This document shows positions 1-7,631 of a stretch of 64,000 nucleotides of DNA, one piece after another. The position numbers were made by a program, and so were the translations under genes. The stretch's first letter is position 1. Each line of letters begins with the position of its first letter. The stretch is from Cyanobium sp. FGCU6 (GTDB lineage Bacteria > Cyanobacteriota > Cyanobacteriia > PCC-6307 > Cyanobiaceae), in the NCBI GenBank assembly GCA_024958655.1, contig JANWUR010000016.1:25075-89074 (forward strand), written 5' to 3'. Below the pieces are notes generated by a model. It had not been told where the DNA came from, ran no database searches, and saw only the letters and a program-made list of their open reading frames with translations.

Positions 1-56
1 CCCCCCCCCATGATTGAGCGCGGTTGGCCAAAGTCCGCGAAACTCACCTTCAACAA

Positions 57-566
57 ATGAAAACTGGTTTTGTGGTCGCTGCATTGGCGGCATTAACTAC
101 CGTTGTGGTTGATGCAGGCGGGAGCAAAGCAGCGATTTTCACGGTTGGCGGACAGGATTATGATGTCACTACATTTTCAGGTTCGTATAATGCTAACCTT
201 TCGAAGTTTGCAACGCCTGCCAATGGCGGCGTGATGCCTTGGTGGGGAAACCAAACCCTTGCACTAGAATTTTCTGCGGCTGTCAACAATTCCCTTGGCA
301 TGGTAAATAATTTAGGAAGCACAGGTCCGTTATTTGCATGGGATTACAACTTTGCATTAGGAGTTCGAACAGCAAACTATACAAATCTTGGCGCCAACCA
401 GCTCGGCAGTGTGACCTTTTTAAATACTTCCTACAATTGGGCGCAGGCAACTTTAGTGCCTCCTGCTCCTGTTCCTGGACCACTCCCCATTTTGGGGGCG
501 GCAACCGCTTTCGGCATGAGTCGTCGCCTGCGTCATCGCATTGCTACTCAGCCTCAGAAGCTCTGA
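57..566 (+). CDS. Small exported protein with PEP-CTERM-like C-terminus
   Basis: A 169-residue protein of unknown function. The ATG at 57 is preferred over a TTG at 24 because it puts a normal signal peptide at the very N-terminus (MKTG, then a hydrophobic run to about residue 25). The middle is rich in Asn, Gly, Thr and aromatic residues, as in secreted or surface proteins. The C-terminus reads VPGPLPILGAATAFGMSRR followed by more arginines: a Pro-rich motif, a short hydrophobic helix and a basic tail, the layout of PEP-CTERM/cyanoexosortase sorting signals in picocyanobacteria. Base composition is clearly more AT-rich than the next gene, suggesting a different history. A terminator follows. 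The protein at 30966 has a closely similar tail. Confidence 0.7.
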   Translation: MKTGFVVAALAALTTVVVDAGGSKAAIFTVGGQDYDVTTFSGSYNANLSKFATPANGGVMPWWGNQTLALEFSAAVNNSLGMVNNLGSTGPLFAWDYNFALGVRTANYTNLGANQLGSVTFLNTSYNWAQATLVPPAPVPGPLPILGAATAFGMSRRLRHRIATQPQKL

Positions 567-596
567 AATTCACTCGCTTGAGCTTCTGTGCACTCC

Positions 597-621
597 AGCC
601 CTGCTCCGGCGGGGCTTTTTT
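597..621 (+). terminator. Rho-independent terminator
   Basis: A 7-bp stem (agccctg pairing with cggggct, with one G-T pair) closes a 6-base loop and is followed by a run of six T. It lies 30 bases after the stop of the PEP-CTERM-like gene and isolates it from the next gene. Confidence 0.8.
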
Positions 622-658
622 GTGCCGCGATTCCCAACCCATCTTCTAATCATTCGCC

Positions 659-1465
659 ATGCCGCTCCGCAGCCTCAGCCGCCTCGCCCTGGCCTTCGTG
701 CTGCTCTTCGCCACCCTTGCGATCACATCCCTGTTCCCCTTCCAGCTGCTGGATCCCGCGTGGCAGGGCCGCGTGTCCCGCACGTTGCTCGATAGCGCCA
801 GCCTGCCGCTGCTGGCCTTGGCCCTGCTGCAGATCGGCCGCTGGCTGGATCCCGTCGATCCTCTGCTGAAACGCCGCCAGCGCTCCTTCAGCCGCCTGGC
901 CGGCGTTGCCGCCCTTGGCTTCCTGCTGCTGGTGCCCCTGCAGATCAGTGCCAGCCTGCGCCTGCAGCAGGCCAGCGGCGCCGAGCAAGCCGCGCGCATC
1001 CATCAGGCCGAGCGGCAGCTCGCCGGCTTCCGCCAGGCGGTGCAACAGGCCAGCAGCGCTGAAGCCCTCGCCAGCAGCCTGGAGCAGCTCGGCGGCCCGC
1101 GCCCGGCCCCGGCAGATCTGGCCCTGCCGCTGCCGTTGCTCAAGGCTCAAACCAATGCCGCCCTTGATCAGGTGCAGCTGGCGATCCGCCGCCAGCGTGC
1201 CGCCCTGCCCGCCAGCGATCCGCTGCGCCAGCTCCCGGAGCTGCTGCGCCCCTGCATCGCCGCGCTGATCCTCGCCTTCGCCTTCGCCAGCATGGCCCGG
1301 GTCCGCAACGACGATGACGAGGACGCCGACGAGGGGTCCCTGCTGGATCAGCTGCTGTTCCGGTTCCAGGCCCGTCGTCTCAACCCGCGGCGGCGGTTCG
1401 GCACCACGGGCCAGCTCTCTGATGCCGACTACCTAAGCCAGCTCCACGGAGAAGACCAGGAGTGA
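659..1465 (+). CDS. HpsJ-like membrane protein
   Basis: A 268-residue membrane protein. Hydrophobic segments lie at about residues 7-29, 45-62, 80-97 and 196-213, with a helical, Gln/Ala/Glu-rich stretch between the third and fourth that should face one side of the membrane. The tail is acidic then basic. The first half (FPFQLLDPAWQ, then a membrane span starting SLPLLALALLQIGR) resembles HpsJ-family proteins, which in cyanobacteria are linked to exopolysaccharide secretion and to cyanoexosortase systems. This is a family resemblance from memory, not a search result. Its position next to a PEP-CTERM-like protein fits such a link, but no exosortase lies in this window. Confidence 0.5.
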   Translation: MPLRSLSRLALAFVLLFATLAITSLFPFQLLDPAWQGRVSRTLLDSASLPLLALALLQIGRWLDPVDPLLKRRQRSFSRLAGVAALGFLLLVPLQISASLRLQQASGAEQAARIHQAERQLAGFRQAVQQASSAEALASSLEQLGGPRPAPADLALPLPLLKAQTNAALDQVQLAIRRQRAALPASDPLRQLPELLRPCIAALILAFAFASMARVRNDDDEDADEGSLLDQLLFRFQARRLNPRRRFGTTGQLSDADYLSQLHGEDQE

Positions 1466-1516
1466 CCGCCGTAAGCACTCACAGGCGCCGCCCGGCTGCG
1501 GATGCCGCGTCGCCCC

Positions 1517-2518
1517 TCACCCCTGCTTCAGCCAGGCCGCCGCATCGCAGGCGTGGTAAGTGAGGATCAGGTCGGCGCCGGCGCGCTTGAAGCACAGCAG
1601 GGTCTCCAGCACCACGGCCCGCTCGTCGATCCAGCCCCGCTCGGCCGCGGCCTTCACCATCGCGTACTCACCGCTCACGTTGTAGGCGGCGATCGGCTGC
1701 TCGCTCTCGGCGCGCAGGCGGTGAATGATGTCGAGATAGGCCAGGCCGGGCTTCACCATCAGGATGTCAGCGCCCTCGCTTTCATCGAGCTGGGCCTCGA
1801 GGATCGCCTCCCGGCTGTTGGCCGGATCCATCTGATAGGTGCTCTTGTCCTTGGGGATCGGCTTGCCGGCGGCGGCGCGGGGTGCCGAATCGAGGGCCTC
1901 GCGGAACGGGCCGTAGTAGGCGGAGGCGTACTTGGCCGTGTAGCTGATGATGCCCACGTGCTCGAAACCCTCCTCATCGAGGGCTTCACGGATCGCTCCC
2001 ACCCGGCCGTCCATCATGTCGCTGGGGCCGATCAGGTCGGCACCGGCCCGGGCCTGCGCCACCGCCTGTCGGCAGAGGATCGCCACCGTTTCATCGTTCA
2101 GCACCACCCCCTCGCTGCTCACGATCCCGTCGTGGCCGTCGCAGGAATAGGGATCGAGGGCCACATCCGTCATGATCGCCATCTCCGGATGCACCTCCTT
2201 GAGGCGACGGATCGCCCGGGGGATCAGGCCGTGCTCGTTGAAGCACTCGGCGCCGTCCTCGGTCTTCAGACCATCGGCCACCTTCGGGAACAGCACCACG
2301 CAGCGGATGCCCAGATCCCAGGCCCGGCCCACCTCCTGCACCAGCCCTTCCAGGCTCCAGCGCCGGGCGCCGGGCATGGCCCCGATGGGCTCGTTGGTGG
2401 CGCCTTCGTGCACAAACAGCGGGTAGATGAAGTCGGCGGCACCCAGGTGGTGCTCCCGCACCATCGCCCTCAGGGCAGGCGTGCGACGCAGCCGGCGGGG
2501 GCGGTAGGTGAGCTCCAT
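1517..2518 (-). CDS. hemB: Delta-aminolevulinic acid dehydratase (porphobilinogen synthase)
   Basis: Condenses two 5-aminolevulinate molecules to porphobilinogen, the first common step of heme, chlorophyll and bilin synthesis, in the cytosol. Full length at 333 residues. The two Schiff-base lysines are visible: K196 in SYTAKYASAYYGPF and K256 in LMVKPGLAYLD. The metal site at 118-131 is DVALDPYSCDGHDG, the aspartate-rich type of plants and cyanobacteria (Mg-dependent) rather than the three-cysteine zinc type, although one cysteine (C126) is present. It lies 58 bases downstream of the dnaJ-like gene on the same strand, probably cotranscribed, and converges on the HpsJ-like gene. Confidence 0.97.
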   Translation of the reverse strand: MELTYRPRRLRRTPALRAMVREHHLGAADFIYPLFVHEGATNEPIGAMPGARRWSLEGLVQEVGRAWDLGIRCVVLFPKVADGLKTEDGAECFNEHGLIPRAIRRLKEVHPEMAIMTDVALDPYSCDGHDGIVSSEGVVLNDETVAILCRQAVAQARAGADLIGPSDMMDGRVGAIREALDEEGFEHVGIISYTAKYASAYYGPFREALDSAPRAAAGKPIPKDKSTYQMDPANSREAILEAQLDESEGADILMVKPGLAYLDIIHRLRAESEQPIAAYNVSGEYAMVKAAAERGWIDERAVVLETLLCFKRAGADLILTYHACDAAAWLKQG

Positions 2519-2576
2519 GGAGACAGAAGGGCTGGCGGGATCCTACGGACGTGCCGGGTCTTCCCCGCCCGGCGAT

Positions 2577-3539
2577 TCAGAGCCGGGCAGCGCCGATCCA
2601 GTCCTGGCGGGGATCGGCGCTGCGGGCCTTGCGCAGCTCCTGCAGCAGCTCCTGCTCCCGGGCGCTGAGGCTGTCGGGCAGCCGCAGGGTGGGGGTGAGC
2701 AGCAGGTCACCCCGGCCGCCCTTCACCGGCCAGCCCTTGCCCTTCAGGCGCAGACTGCGGCCCGGGGTGAGGCCGGGCGGGACCTGCACCGTGGCTTCGC
2801 CATCGGGGGTGGCCACCACCACCTCACCTCCGAGGGCCAGCTCGTCGAGGCTCAGGGGCAGCTCTGCCCGCAGCTGGTCGCCGTCCAGGCGCCAGATCGG
2901 GTGGGGCTGGAGCTGCAGGTTCAGGAAGAGATCACCACGGCGGCCGGTGCCCGGCTGAAGATTGCCCTTGCCTCTGAGGCGCAGGCGACTGCCGTTCTTC
3001 ATCCCCGGGGGGATGCGCACCTGCACCCGCTCGTCATTCACCGAGAGGGTGCGTTCACAGCCACGGAAGGCGTCGGCGAACGACAGGCTGATGGTGGCCT
3101 CGGCATCAAGGTTGGGGGCCGGACTCCGGCCCGGAGCTGCCGCCCCGCCGAAGCCGGCGGGGAAGCCGCTGCCGAAGCCGAAGCCGCCGCTGCCGCCACC
3201 GCCGGCAAAACGGCCCAGCAGATCGTTGATGAAGTCGTCGAAGTTGCCGTAGCGGCCGAAATCAACATCAAAGCCGGCACTTCCGCCGCCGCCGGGGCCG
3301 CCCATCTGGCTCCAGTACTGCCCGAACTGCTCGTAGCGGCGGCGCTTGTCGGGGTCGGAGAGCACTTCATAGGCCTCGCTGACCTCCTTGAACCGTGCTT
3401 CGGCGTTCTTGTCGCCGGGGTTCACATCCGGGTGGTGCTGGCGGGCGAGCTTGCGGAAGGCTCGCTTGATGGTGTCGGCATCAGCGCCGCGATCCACGCC
3501 CAGCACCTTGAAGTAGTCGCGGTAGCCGTTGACGCTCAT
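2577..3539 (-). CDS. DnaJ-like (CbpA-type) co-chaperone
   Basis: A 320-residue J-domain protein that would stimulate the ATPase of a DnaK chaperone. The J-domain occupies residues 6-72 with the HPD motif at 36-38. A Gly/Phe-rich linker (about 75-140) follows, then two beta-sandwich substrate-binding domains. The four-CXXCXGXG zinc finger of full DnaJ is missing, so this is the CbpA / type II architecture. The start is the ATG at 3539 directly before the J-domain; the open frame continues upstream but codes for nothing recognisable. Probably cotranscribed with hemB downstream and divergent from the thioredoxin-like gene. Confidence 0.92.
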   Translation of the reverse strand: MSVNGYRDYFKVLGVDRGADADTIKRAFRKLARQHHPDVNPGDKNAEARFKEVSEAYEVLSDPDKRRRYEQFGQYWSQMGGPGGGGSAGFDVDFGRYGNFDDFINDLLGRFAGGGGSGGFGFGSGFPAGFGGAAAPGRSPAPNLDAEATISLSFADAFRGCERTLSVNDERVQVRIPPGMKNGSRLRLRGKGNLQPGTGRRGDLFLNLQLQPHPIWRLDGDQLRAELPLSLDELALGGEVVVATPDGEATVQVPPGLTPGRSLRLKGKGWPVKGGRGDLLLTPTLRLPDSLSAREQELLQELRKARSADPRQDWIGAARL

Positions 3540-3679
3540 CGGGAAGGAACTGCTGGGGGGCAACGGCTGGGGCCAGTCTCTCAGCCACCAGCCCCGGTCG
3601 CGGCGAACCGTGGGGGCGGAAGGCCGAACGATGCCCGGCCTAGATTTTGCTGATCCTCTCGGGCCCTCGCCCTTCCGCC

Positions 3680-4207
3680 ATGGCTGTCCGGCCCCGCCTG
3701 CGCCCACCGCTGCCTGGAGCCCTGCGGGGCCTGCGGCTGGCCGGCATCGTGCCCATGGTCGCGGTGGCCCTGGCGCTGGCGGCGAGCGGAGCACGGGTGG
3801 AAGCGAATCCGCACGCCGGCCATGGCAGCACCACCCCCACCCTGGGCCAGGCCCTGGAGCCCTCCACTGCCGAGCAACTTGCCCTCAGTGAACACCTGCG
3901 TCGGGTGGGCGCCGTGTTCTACGGGGCCTGGTGGTGCCCCGCCTGCTTCAAACAGAAGAATCTGTTCGGCAAGGAGGCCGGCAATCGGCTTCCCTATGTG
4001 GAATGCGACAAGGGCGAGCCGGGTCGGGAGCGTTGCCGTGCCGCCGCCATTCAGGCCTACCCCACCTGGGATCTCAGGGGCCGGCGGCTGGAGGGCGTGC
4101 AGACCCTCAGGGAGTTGAAGGCTTGGAGCGGGTTCCCTGAGGCGGGAACCTCAGGTGCCGCGCCGGTCGGCCCGGATGCCGCCGGCGCTACTGGCTCCAT
4201 TCGCTGA
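3680..4207 (+). CDS. Exported thioredoxin-fold protein related to the VKOR C-terminal domain
   Basis: A 175-residue protein with an N-terminal membrane/signal segment (about 19-37) and a thioredoxin-like domain. The active site is WCPAC with Cys86 and Cys89; a cis-proline motif is at YPTW (127-130); extra cysteines are at 109 and 119. The series [19 protein letters not shown] ... YVECDKG ... AYPTWDLRG ... LEGVQTL closely matches the thioredoxin domain that cyanobacteria carry fused to the C-terminus of vitamin K epoxide reductase, where it passes disulfides to exported proteins. Here it is encoded alone, with no VKOR membrane domain beside it. The likely role is periplasmic or lumenal disulfide exchange. 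ATG 3680 is chosen over an upstream in-frame start because it begins the signal segment. Confidence 0.75.
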   Translation: MAVRPRLRPPLPGALRGLRLAGIVPMVAVALALAASGARVEANPHAGHGSTTPTLGQALEPSTAEQLALSEHLRRVGAVFYGAWWCPACFKQKNLFGKEAGNRLPYVECDKGEPGRERCRAAAIQAYPTWDLRGRRLEGVQTLRELKAWSGFPEAGTSGAAPVGPDAAGATGSIR

Positions 4208-4230
4208 ACCTGCCGCCGCAGGGCCGGGGG

Positions 4231-4491
4231 TCAGGCCAGGCGCTGGTTCACCGAGGTGGTGAGACCCAGACCCGCCAGCCGGGCTGCGTGATGCCGGGCC
4301 TCCTGGGGCGAGCCGACGTACACGGGGGCACTGCCGCACCAGCGCACCTGCTGCTCGAGGCGAAGGGCTTCGCCGTCGTCGAGGTCAGCGAACACCTGCC
4401 GCAGGGCCTCGCGCACCGGTCGCAGGGCATCGAGCACCAGAACGGTCGCCAGAGGCGTGGTCAGGGGAGAGGAGCAAGGGGACGGAGCCAT
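4231..4491 (-). CDS. Divergent ClpS-like small protein
   Basis: An 86-residue cytosolic protein. Its pattern (VLVLD ... LRQVFADLDDGEALRLEQQV ... GSAPVYVGSPQEARHHAARL ... GLTTSVN) follows the alpha/beta layout and C-terminal GLT-x-S-V ending of ClpS, the adaptor that hands N-degron substrates to the ClpAP/ClpCP protease. The usual Asn-Asp-(Asp/Pro) motif and the binding-pocket Met/His signature are not seen, so substrate binding by the classical mode is doubtful. It may be a degenerate paralogue or an unrelated small protein. It converges on the thioredoxin-like gene and its upstream region faces the PilZ gene. Confidence 0.45.
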   Translation of the reverse strand: MAPSPCSSPLTTPLATVLVLDALRPVREALRQVFADLDDGEALRLEQQVRWCGSAPVYVGSPQEARHHAARLAGLGLTTSVNQRLA

Positions 4492-4643
4492 GGAGGCGCG
4501 GGCGATGGGGGGCGATGGGATCCACCGCCGGATCGACCGTAAACAGCCCTGCAGCGACGGGGTCAGGGAGGAGAACCATCAGATCCGTGCCGGTTTGCCG
4601 AATGAATCAAATAGAATGAACAGCACTTCATTGAGGGGCAGCG

Positions 4644-5018
4644 GTGTCGACGACAAACCTGCCCCACTACGCCGATCGCGAGCATCCTCGCCACGCCACG
4701 CCCATGGCGGGGGATGAGGCCATCAAGGCCAGCGTTGAGATCGAGGCGATCGAGATCCACGGGATCCTGGCCAACATCAGCCGCTTCGGCGCCTGTGTGA
4801 CGGTGCCTCAGGAACTGGCCCTGATGGCGCTGCCGCGAACCGTGCTCACGCTGCGGGCCACCCTGGGCACCGAAACCGTTTCGATGTCGGCCGACCTCTG
4901 CTGGATCCACAACGAGGTGGGCCAGACCACCATCGGCATGAGCTTCCCTTACGGCCCCCTGGAGAGCGGCACCTTCCTTGATGCCTACATGGAAGGGGCA
5001 CAGGCGGCAGCCGCCTGA
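4644..5018 (+). CDS. PilZ-domain protein
   Basis: A 124-residue single-domain protein. The PilZ c-di-GMP-binding signature is present in both parts: an RxxxR box (R12 and R16 in DREHPRHA) and, about 30 residues later, NISRFGA (44-50), the equivalent of the [DN]xSxxG motif. The rest fits a PilZ beta-barrel. With no output domain it would act as a c-di-GMP-responsive adaptor, for example on motility or exopolysaccharide export. The start is GTG at 4644; no ATG lies between it and the first motif. Confidence 0.75.
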   Translation: MSTTNLPHYADREHPRHATPMAGDEAIKASVEIEAIEIHGILANISRFGACVTVPQELALMALPRTVLTLRATLGTETVSMSADLCWIHNEVGQTTIGMSFPYGPLESGTFLDAYMEGAQAAAA

Positions 5019-5074
5019 CGGGGTGCTCACCGGCCGGATGCTCTCCGGGACAGGCTCGGCTCCAGAACGATGAA

Positions 5075-5092
5075 GGGGGCCTTCCAGCCCCC
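5075..5092. terminator. GC-rich hairpin between PilZ gene and tmRNA gene
   Basis: A perfect 6-bp GC stem (gggggc and gccccc) with a 6-base loop. It lies at the 3' end of the tmRNA gene on the minus strand and downstream of the PilZ gene on the plus strand, so it may end both transcripts. Neither side carries a clear T-run, so function is uncertain. Confidence 0.45.
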
Positions 5093-5094
5093 AT

Positions 5095-5372
5095 GGATCA
5101 TTTGGGTGACAAGGCTGATCTCACCCCGTCTCCGTTAAGAGTGTCAGGCAGCCACAGGGGCGGCTTGACGGGAGAAACGAACGATGTTGTTCGCTGTTAC
5201 GGGTTTGCTCTCACCGAGCAGGCTTCAGTCACCCTCCTCATGCCCCGTCGAAACCATTGCAGCCCCGTGTGGCTTCCGGTGGAACCGGGAGCGGCGGAAT
5301 GGAGCTGAGCGGAATCGAACCGCTGTCCGAAACACTGGTGTGGATCACCTAGTCGGTCCGAGGACCGACGCC
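5095..5372 (-). ncRNA. ssrA: Circularly permuted (two-piece) tmRNA
   Basis: Rescues stalled ribosomes by adding a degradation tag. On the minus strand the 3' tRNA-like half comes first: a T-arm and acceptor strand ending CAGCTCCA at 5300. A spacer of about 33 bases (5299-5267) is followed by the 5' half starting GGGGCTGCAATGGTTTCGAC at 5266. GGGGCTG pairs fully with CAGCTCC, forming the acceptor stem from the two pieces. The tag frame runs from 5194 to the TGA at 5146-5144 and encodes ANNIVRFSRQAAPVAA, the picocyanobacterial tag type. A hairpin at 5352-5369 belongs to the acceptor piece; a gggtga/tcaccc helix at 5104-5126 lies near the 3' end. The outer ends are approximate. Processing would remove the spacer to give two RNA chains. 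Confidence 0.93.
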
Positions 5373-5415
5373 TGAAGTATGGCATCGGCATCCTTGGCCT
5401 GGAGAGGAACGGGAT

Positions 5416-5580
5416 GGTGGGCATGACCGAACCCGAGGCGCCCGGAACCGGCCGGCCCGTGGCCCGGCAGGGATCCTGACGGGCCTGCTGGCGGCCCTGC
5501 TGGCAGCCCTGATCGGCACTGCCGCCGTGCATGCAGCCCTGTGGCTGAGTGCGAGGAGACCCTGGCCATCTCACCGCTAA
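5416..5580 (+). other. Possible remnant of a small membrane protein
   Basis: The frame ending at the TAA at 5578-5580 encodes, from about 5470, a membrane-span-like stretch GILTGLLAALLAALIGTAAV followed by HAALWLSARRPW. It has no start codon in its own frame. A neighbouring frame beginning ATG 5414 (MVGMTEPEAP) stops just where the hydrophobic part begins, as if one small one-span protein had been split by a frameshift near 5470. It overlaps the last codon of the minus-strand repeat protein. Function unknown. Confidence 0.25.
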
Positions 5581-6440
5581 GCCAGCTTCACCCAGCTCGC
5601 CTGGGTTGGGTCGCCGCCGATCGTGCAGAACCAGAGGCTCGCGATTTCCACGCCTCTTTGCTCTTCATCGGCCCAGACTGTCGACAGGAGCTCTCCGGCG
5701 GTTGATTTTTCAAGTGATGTCGGATCCTTGATGCGCAACGGCACGAGCAGGAGCTGCGCCATTCGCCTGGATTGCAGGATCGCCGCCTGCTCCACTGGCG
5801 AGGTGGCAAGCACGCCTGCACCGCTCTTACCAGTGGCAACGACACCCGTCTGCCCCTCAGCAACCACACCAGGGCCGTTGCCTGATTCAGCGCGAACACC
5901 GGGAAGTCCTCGTCCGAACACACCGGGGCCCTTGGTGCCATCGCCACTGACACCGGTTTCGCCGCGTCCCAGCACCCCGGCCTTCTGCGACCCCTCGAAA
6001 CCGAGATCGCGCGCCGTTGCCTGCTGATAGCCCACAACGCCGTTCAGGCCGGTGCCGAAGACACCGACCGACGTCCCGCCACCGACACCGAGCAAACCTG
6101 CACCCACAGCATTTTCAATGCCCCTGTCGCGCGCCATGGCATGGACATAACCAACAACGCCATTGACTCCCTGCGCAATCAGGCCATTACCGGCCGGGAT
6201 CGTCCCGATCAGGCCGCCGGTCGCGAAAGAAATCGTTCCCTTGGCGTGGATGGCGTCGACCCCACGCGGCGTCGACACGAGCACCATGTCATTATCCGCC
6301 GATACTTTCAGAACAAAATCATCCTCATAGCCGTCCGGCGACTCTTCGCCATTAATGGCCTGCAAAAGGGTTCGTTTATCGCTTTTGTTTGTGCGACCAA
6401 CAACCATGTCGTCGCCCGATTCATCAGCTCCGCTTGCCAT
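5577..6440 (-). CDS. Glycine-rich repeat protein, predicted fibrous beta-structure
   Basis: A 287-residue protein of unknown function with no signal peptide. After an acidic N-terminus (1-45) the region of about 65-215 is built from irregular short repeats of the form GVxGxGxxGV (for example GVFGTGLNGVVGY, GVLGRGETGVSGDG, GVFGRGLPGV). Glycine and valine recur every 6-8 residues, as expected for a beta-solenoid or fibre shaft. The C-terminal 70 residues are non-repetitive and contain IASLWFCTIGG, possibly a cap domain. The architecture recalls phage fibre-like or surface-displayed proteins. It lies beside the tmRNA gene and a gene-poor stretch, so it is probably accessory. Confidence 0.65.
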   Translation of the reverse strand: MASGADESGDDMVVGRTNKSDKRTLLQAINGEESPDGYEDDFVLKVSADNDMVLVSTPRGVDAIHAKGTISFATGGLIGTIPAGNGLIAQGVNGVVGYVHAMARDRGIENAVGAGLLGVGGGTSVGVFGTGLNGVVGYQQATARDLGFEGSQKAGVLGRGETGVSGDGTKGPGVFGRGLPGVRAESGNGPGVVAEGQTGVVATGKSGAGVLATSPVEQAAILQSRRMAQLLLVPLRIKDPTSLEKSTAGELLSTVWADEEQRGVEIASLWFCTIGGDPTQASWVKLA

Positions 6441-7018
6441 ACAGCCTCATGGGATCGTTTGACTGGATACTGAATACAGAGATCAGGATCTCTGCTTAAA
6501 CGTGAGGACGCCGCACCAATGTGAGCTTGTCTGCCACGACTAATCTGGCGCCTGATTCCAGGAATTGGTCGTTGCACAAACCACGCTTCAGTCCCATTCC
6601 TGGGTAGCAACCCAGCGGGCGAGAGCATCTGCGGCGCTTCCCCATACCTGCTTCTCCTGTCTTTGCTGTTGGATTGTGGTGTTGGAGAAGGGGCCAGCAT
6701 TTTTTAAGCGCGGCCGACGGCTTCGATCGTCACCGGGACACGAAACGATACAAGCTGTGAGGGTCTGGCGACCTCGAGACGTTTAGCGTGCTGCTGGTTG
6801 TCCAGCCCATCGACGAACCAACGCCACCAGCCTGAAATCGGCAATCCCCGTTCCCACAGGTTGCGGCTGGAGCATCCAGCCGGATCCCTGAACTTTGCAG
6901 GCCTTGATCGTTGCTGGCGAGTGTTCCTCACTCTCAGCTGCCACATCAAGATTGCACTCGGCTCCAGGTTGGTGCTTGCGTCGCCCCCGCCAGCACCCTC
7001 ACAGCCAGAACAGCGTGA
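6441..7018. other. Gene-poor stretch
   Basis: I see no convincing full gene here. The section next to 6440-6700 is more AT-rich than the flanks. One minus-strand frame (6949 to 6704) is described separately. The right end adjoins the truncated AbiEii-type gene, so part of this stretch may be decayed toxin-antitoxin sequence. Confidence 0.4.
6704..6949 (-). CDS. Hypothetical protein, possibly a gene fragment
   Basis: An 81-residue frame whose second half looks protein-like: GLPISGWWRWFVDGLDNQQ followed by AKRLEVARPSQLVSFRVPV. The first 25 residues look random. No domain recognised. It may be the surviving C-terminus of a larger protein or a chance frame. There is no clear ribosome binding site. 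Confidence 0.25.
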   Translation of the reverse strand: MMWQLRVRNTRQQRSRPAKFRDPAGCSSRNLWERGLPISGWWRWFVDGLDNQQHAKRLEVARPSQLVSFRVPVTIEAVGRA

Positions 7019-7414
7019 GTGTCGTGTTTCGGGGGGCTCTCGAGCGGGCGAGTGGCGGAACCGGAGCCCAGCAGCGATGGAGTGGCCTTGGTGGCCGCAC
7101 CCCTCGATCTACTGGCCACCGAACTGAAGGTGCAGTTGCAGCGCGCCGAACGCAAGGATTACGACGACGTGGCGGTGCTGCTGGTCTCAGGCCTCACCCT
7201 GGCTGAGGGGCTGGCGGCCGCCCAGGCGCTCTACAGATCCGACTTCCCGATCAGTGAAGCGCTCAAAGCGCTGGTGGTCTTCGCCGATGGCGACCTGGGC
7301 GACCTCCCCGCTGCAACCCAGCAGAAACTGATCGATGCCGTGAGAACCGTGGATGCGATTCCCACCCTGGAGCGCATCAGCCTGGAGCTGAGCCTGAGCG
7401 GGCCGCGGCGCTGA
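7019..7414 (+). pseudogene. C-terminal remnant of an AbiEii/AbiGii-type nucleotidyltransferase toxin
   Basis: About 130 codons. The segment FGGLSSGRVAEPE ... LDLLATELKVQLQRAERKD ... YDDVAVLLVSGLTLAEGL is the typical end of AbiEii-family proteins, which act as nucleotidyltransferase toxins in type IV toxin-antitoxin and phage-exclusion modules. The catalytic nucleotidyltransferase half (normally about 150 further residues upstream) is absent, and no AbiEi-type antitoxin is found. The family call rests on remembered pattern. It is probably a dead leftover of a defence module; the frame itself remains open. Confidence 0.6.
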
Positions 7415-7631
7415 ACAGGTGTCAGCAGCGCCTCCCGGTCCCGATGATCGGCGCGACGAAGTTCTCAACAACCGATTCCGGACGGAACGGTTCGCCACGC
7501 CTGACAGCACGACGCAGGCGCAACGACCCCTGATCTCGCCATGGCCCCCAGGATTTCCAGGGCCTCGGTGGAGTGGTGCGCCCTCTTCCCGCCGGTGCAG
7601 CACCAGGACCATCCAGCGGCACAGTGGCGTG

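Noticed and set aside
3540..3794. Upstream extension of the dnaJ-like frame
   Set aside because: The J-domain begins right after the ATG at 3539; the extension overlaps the divergent thioredoxin-like gene and looks random.
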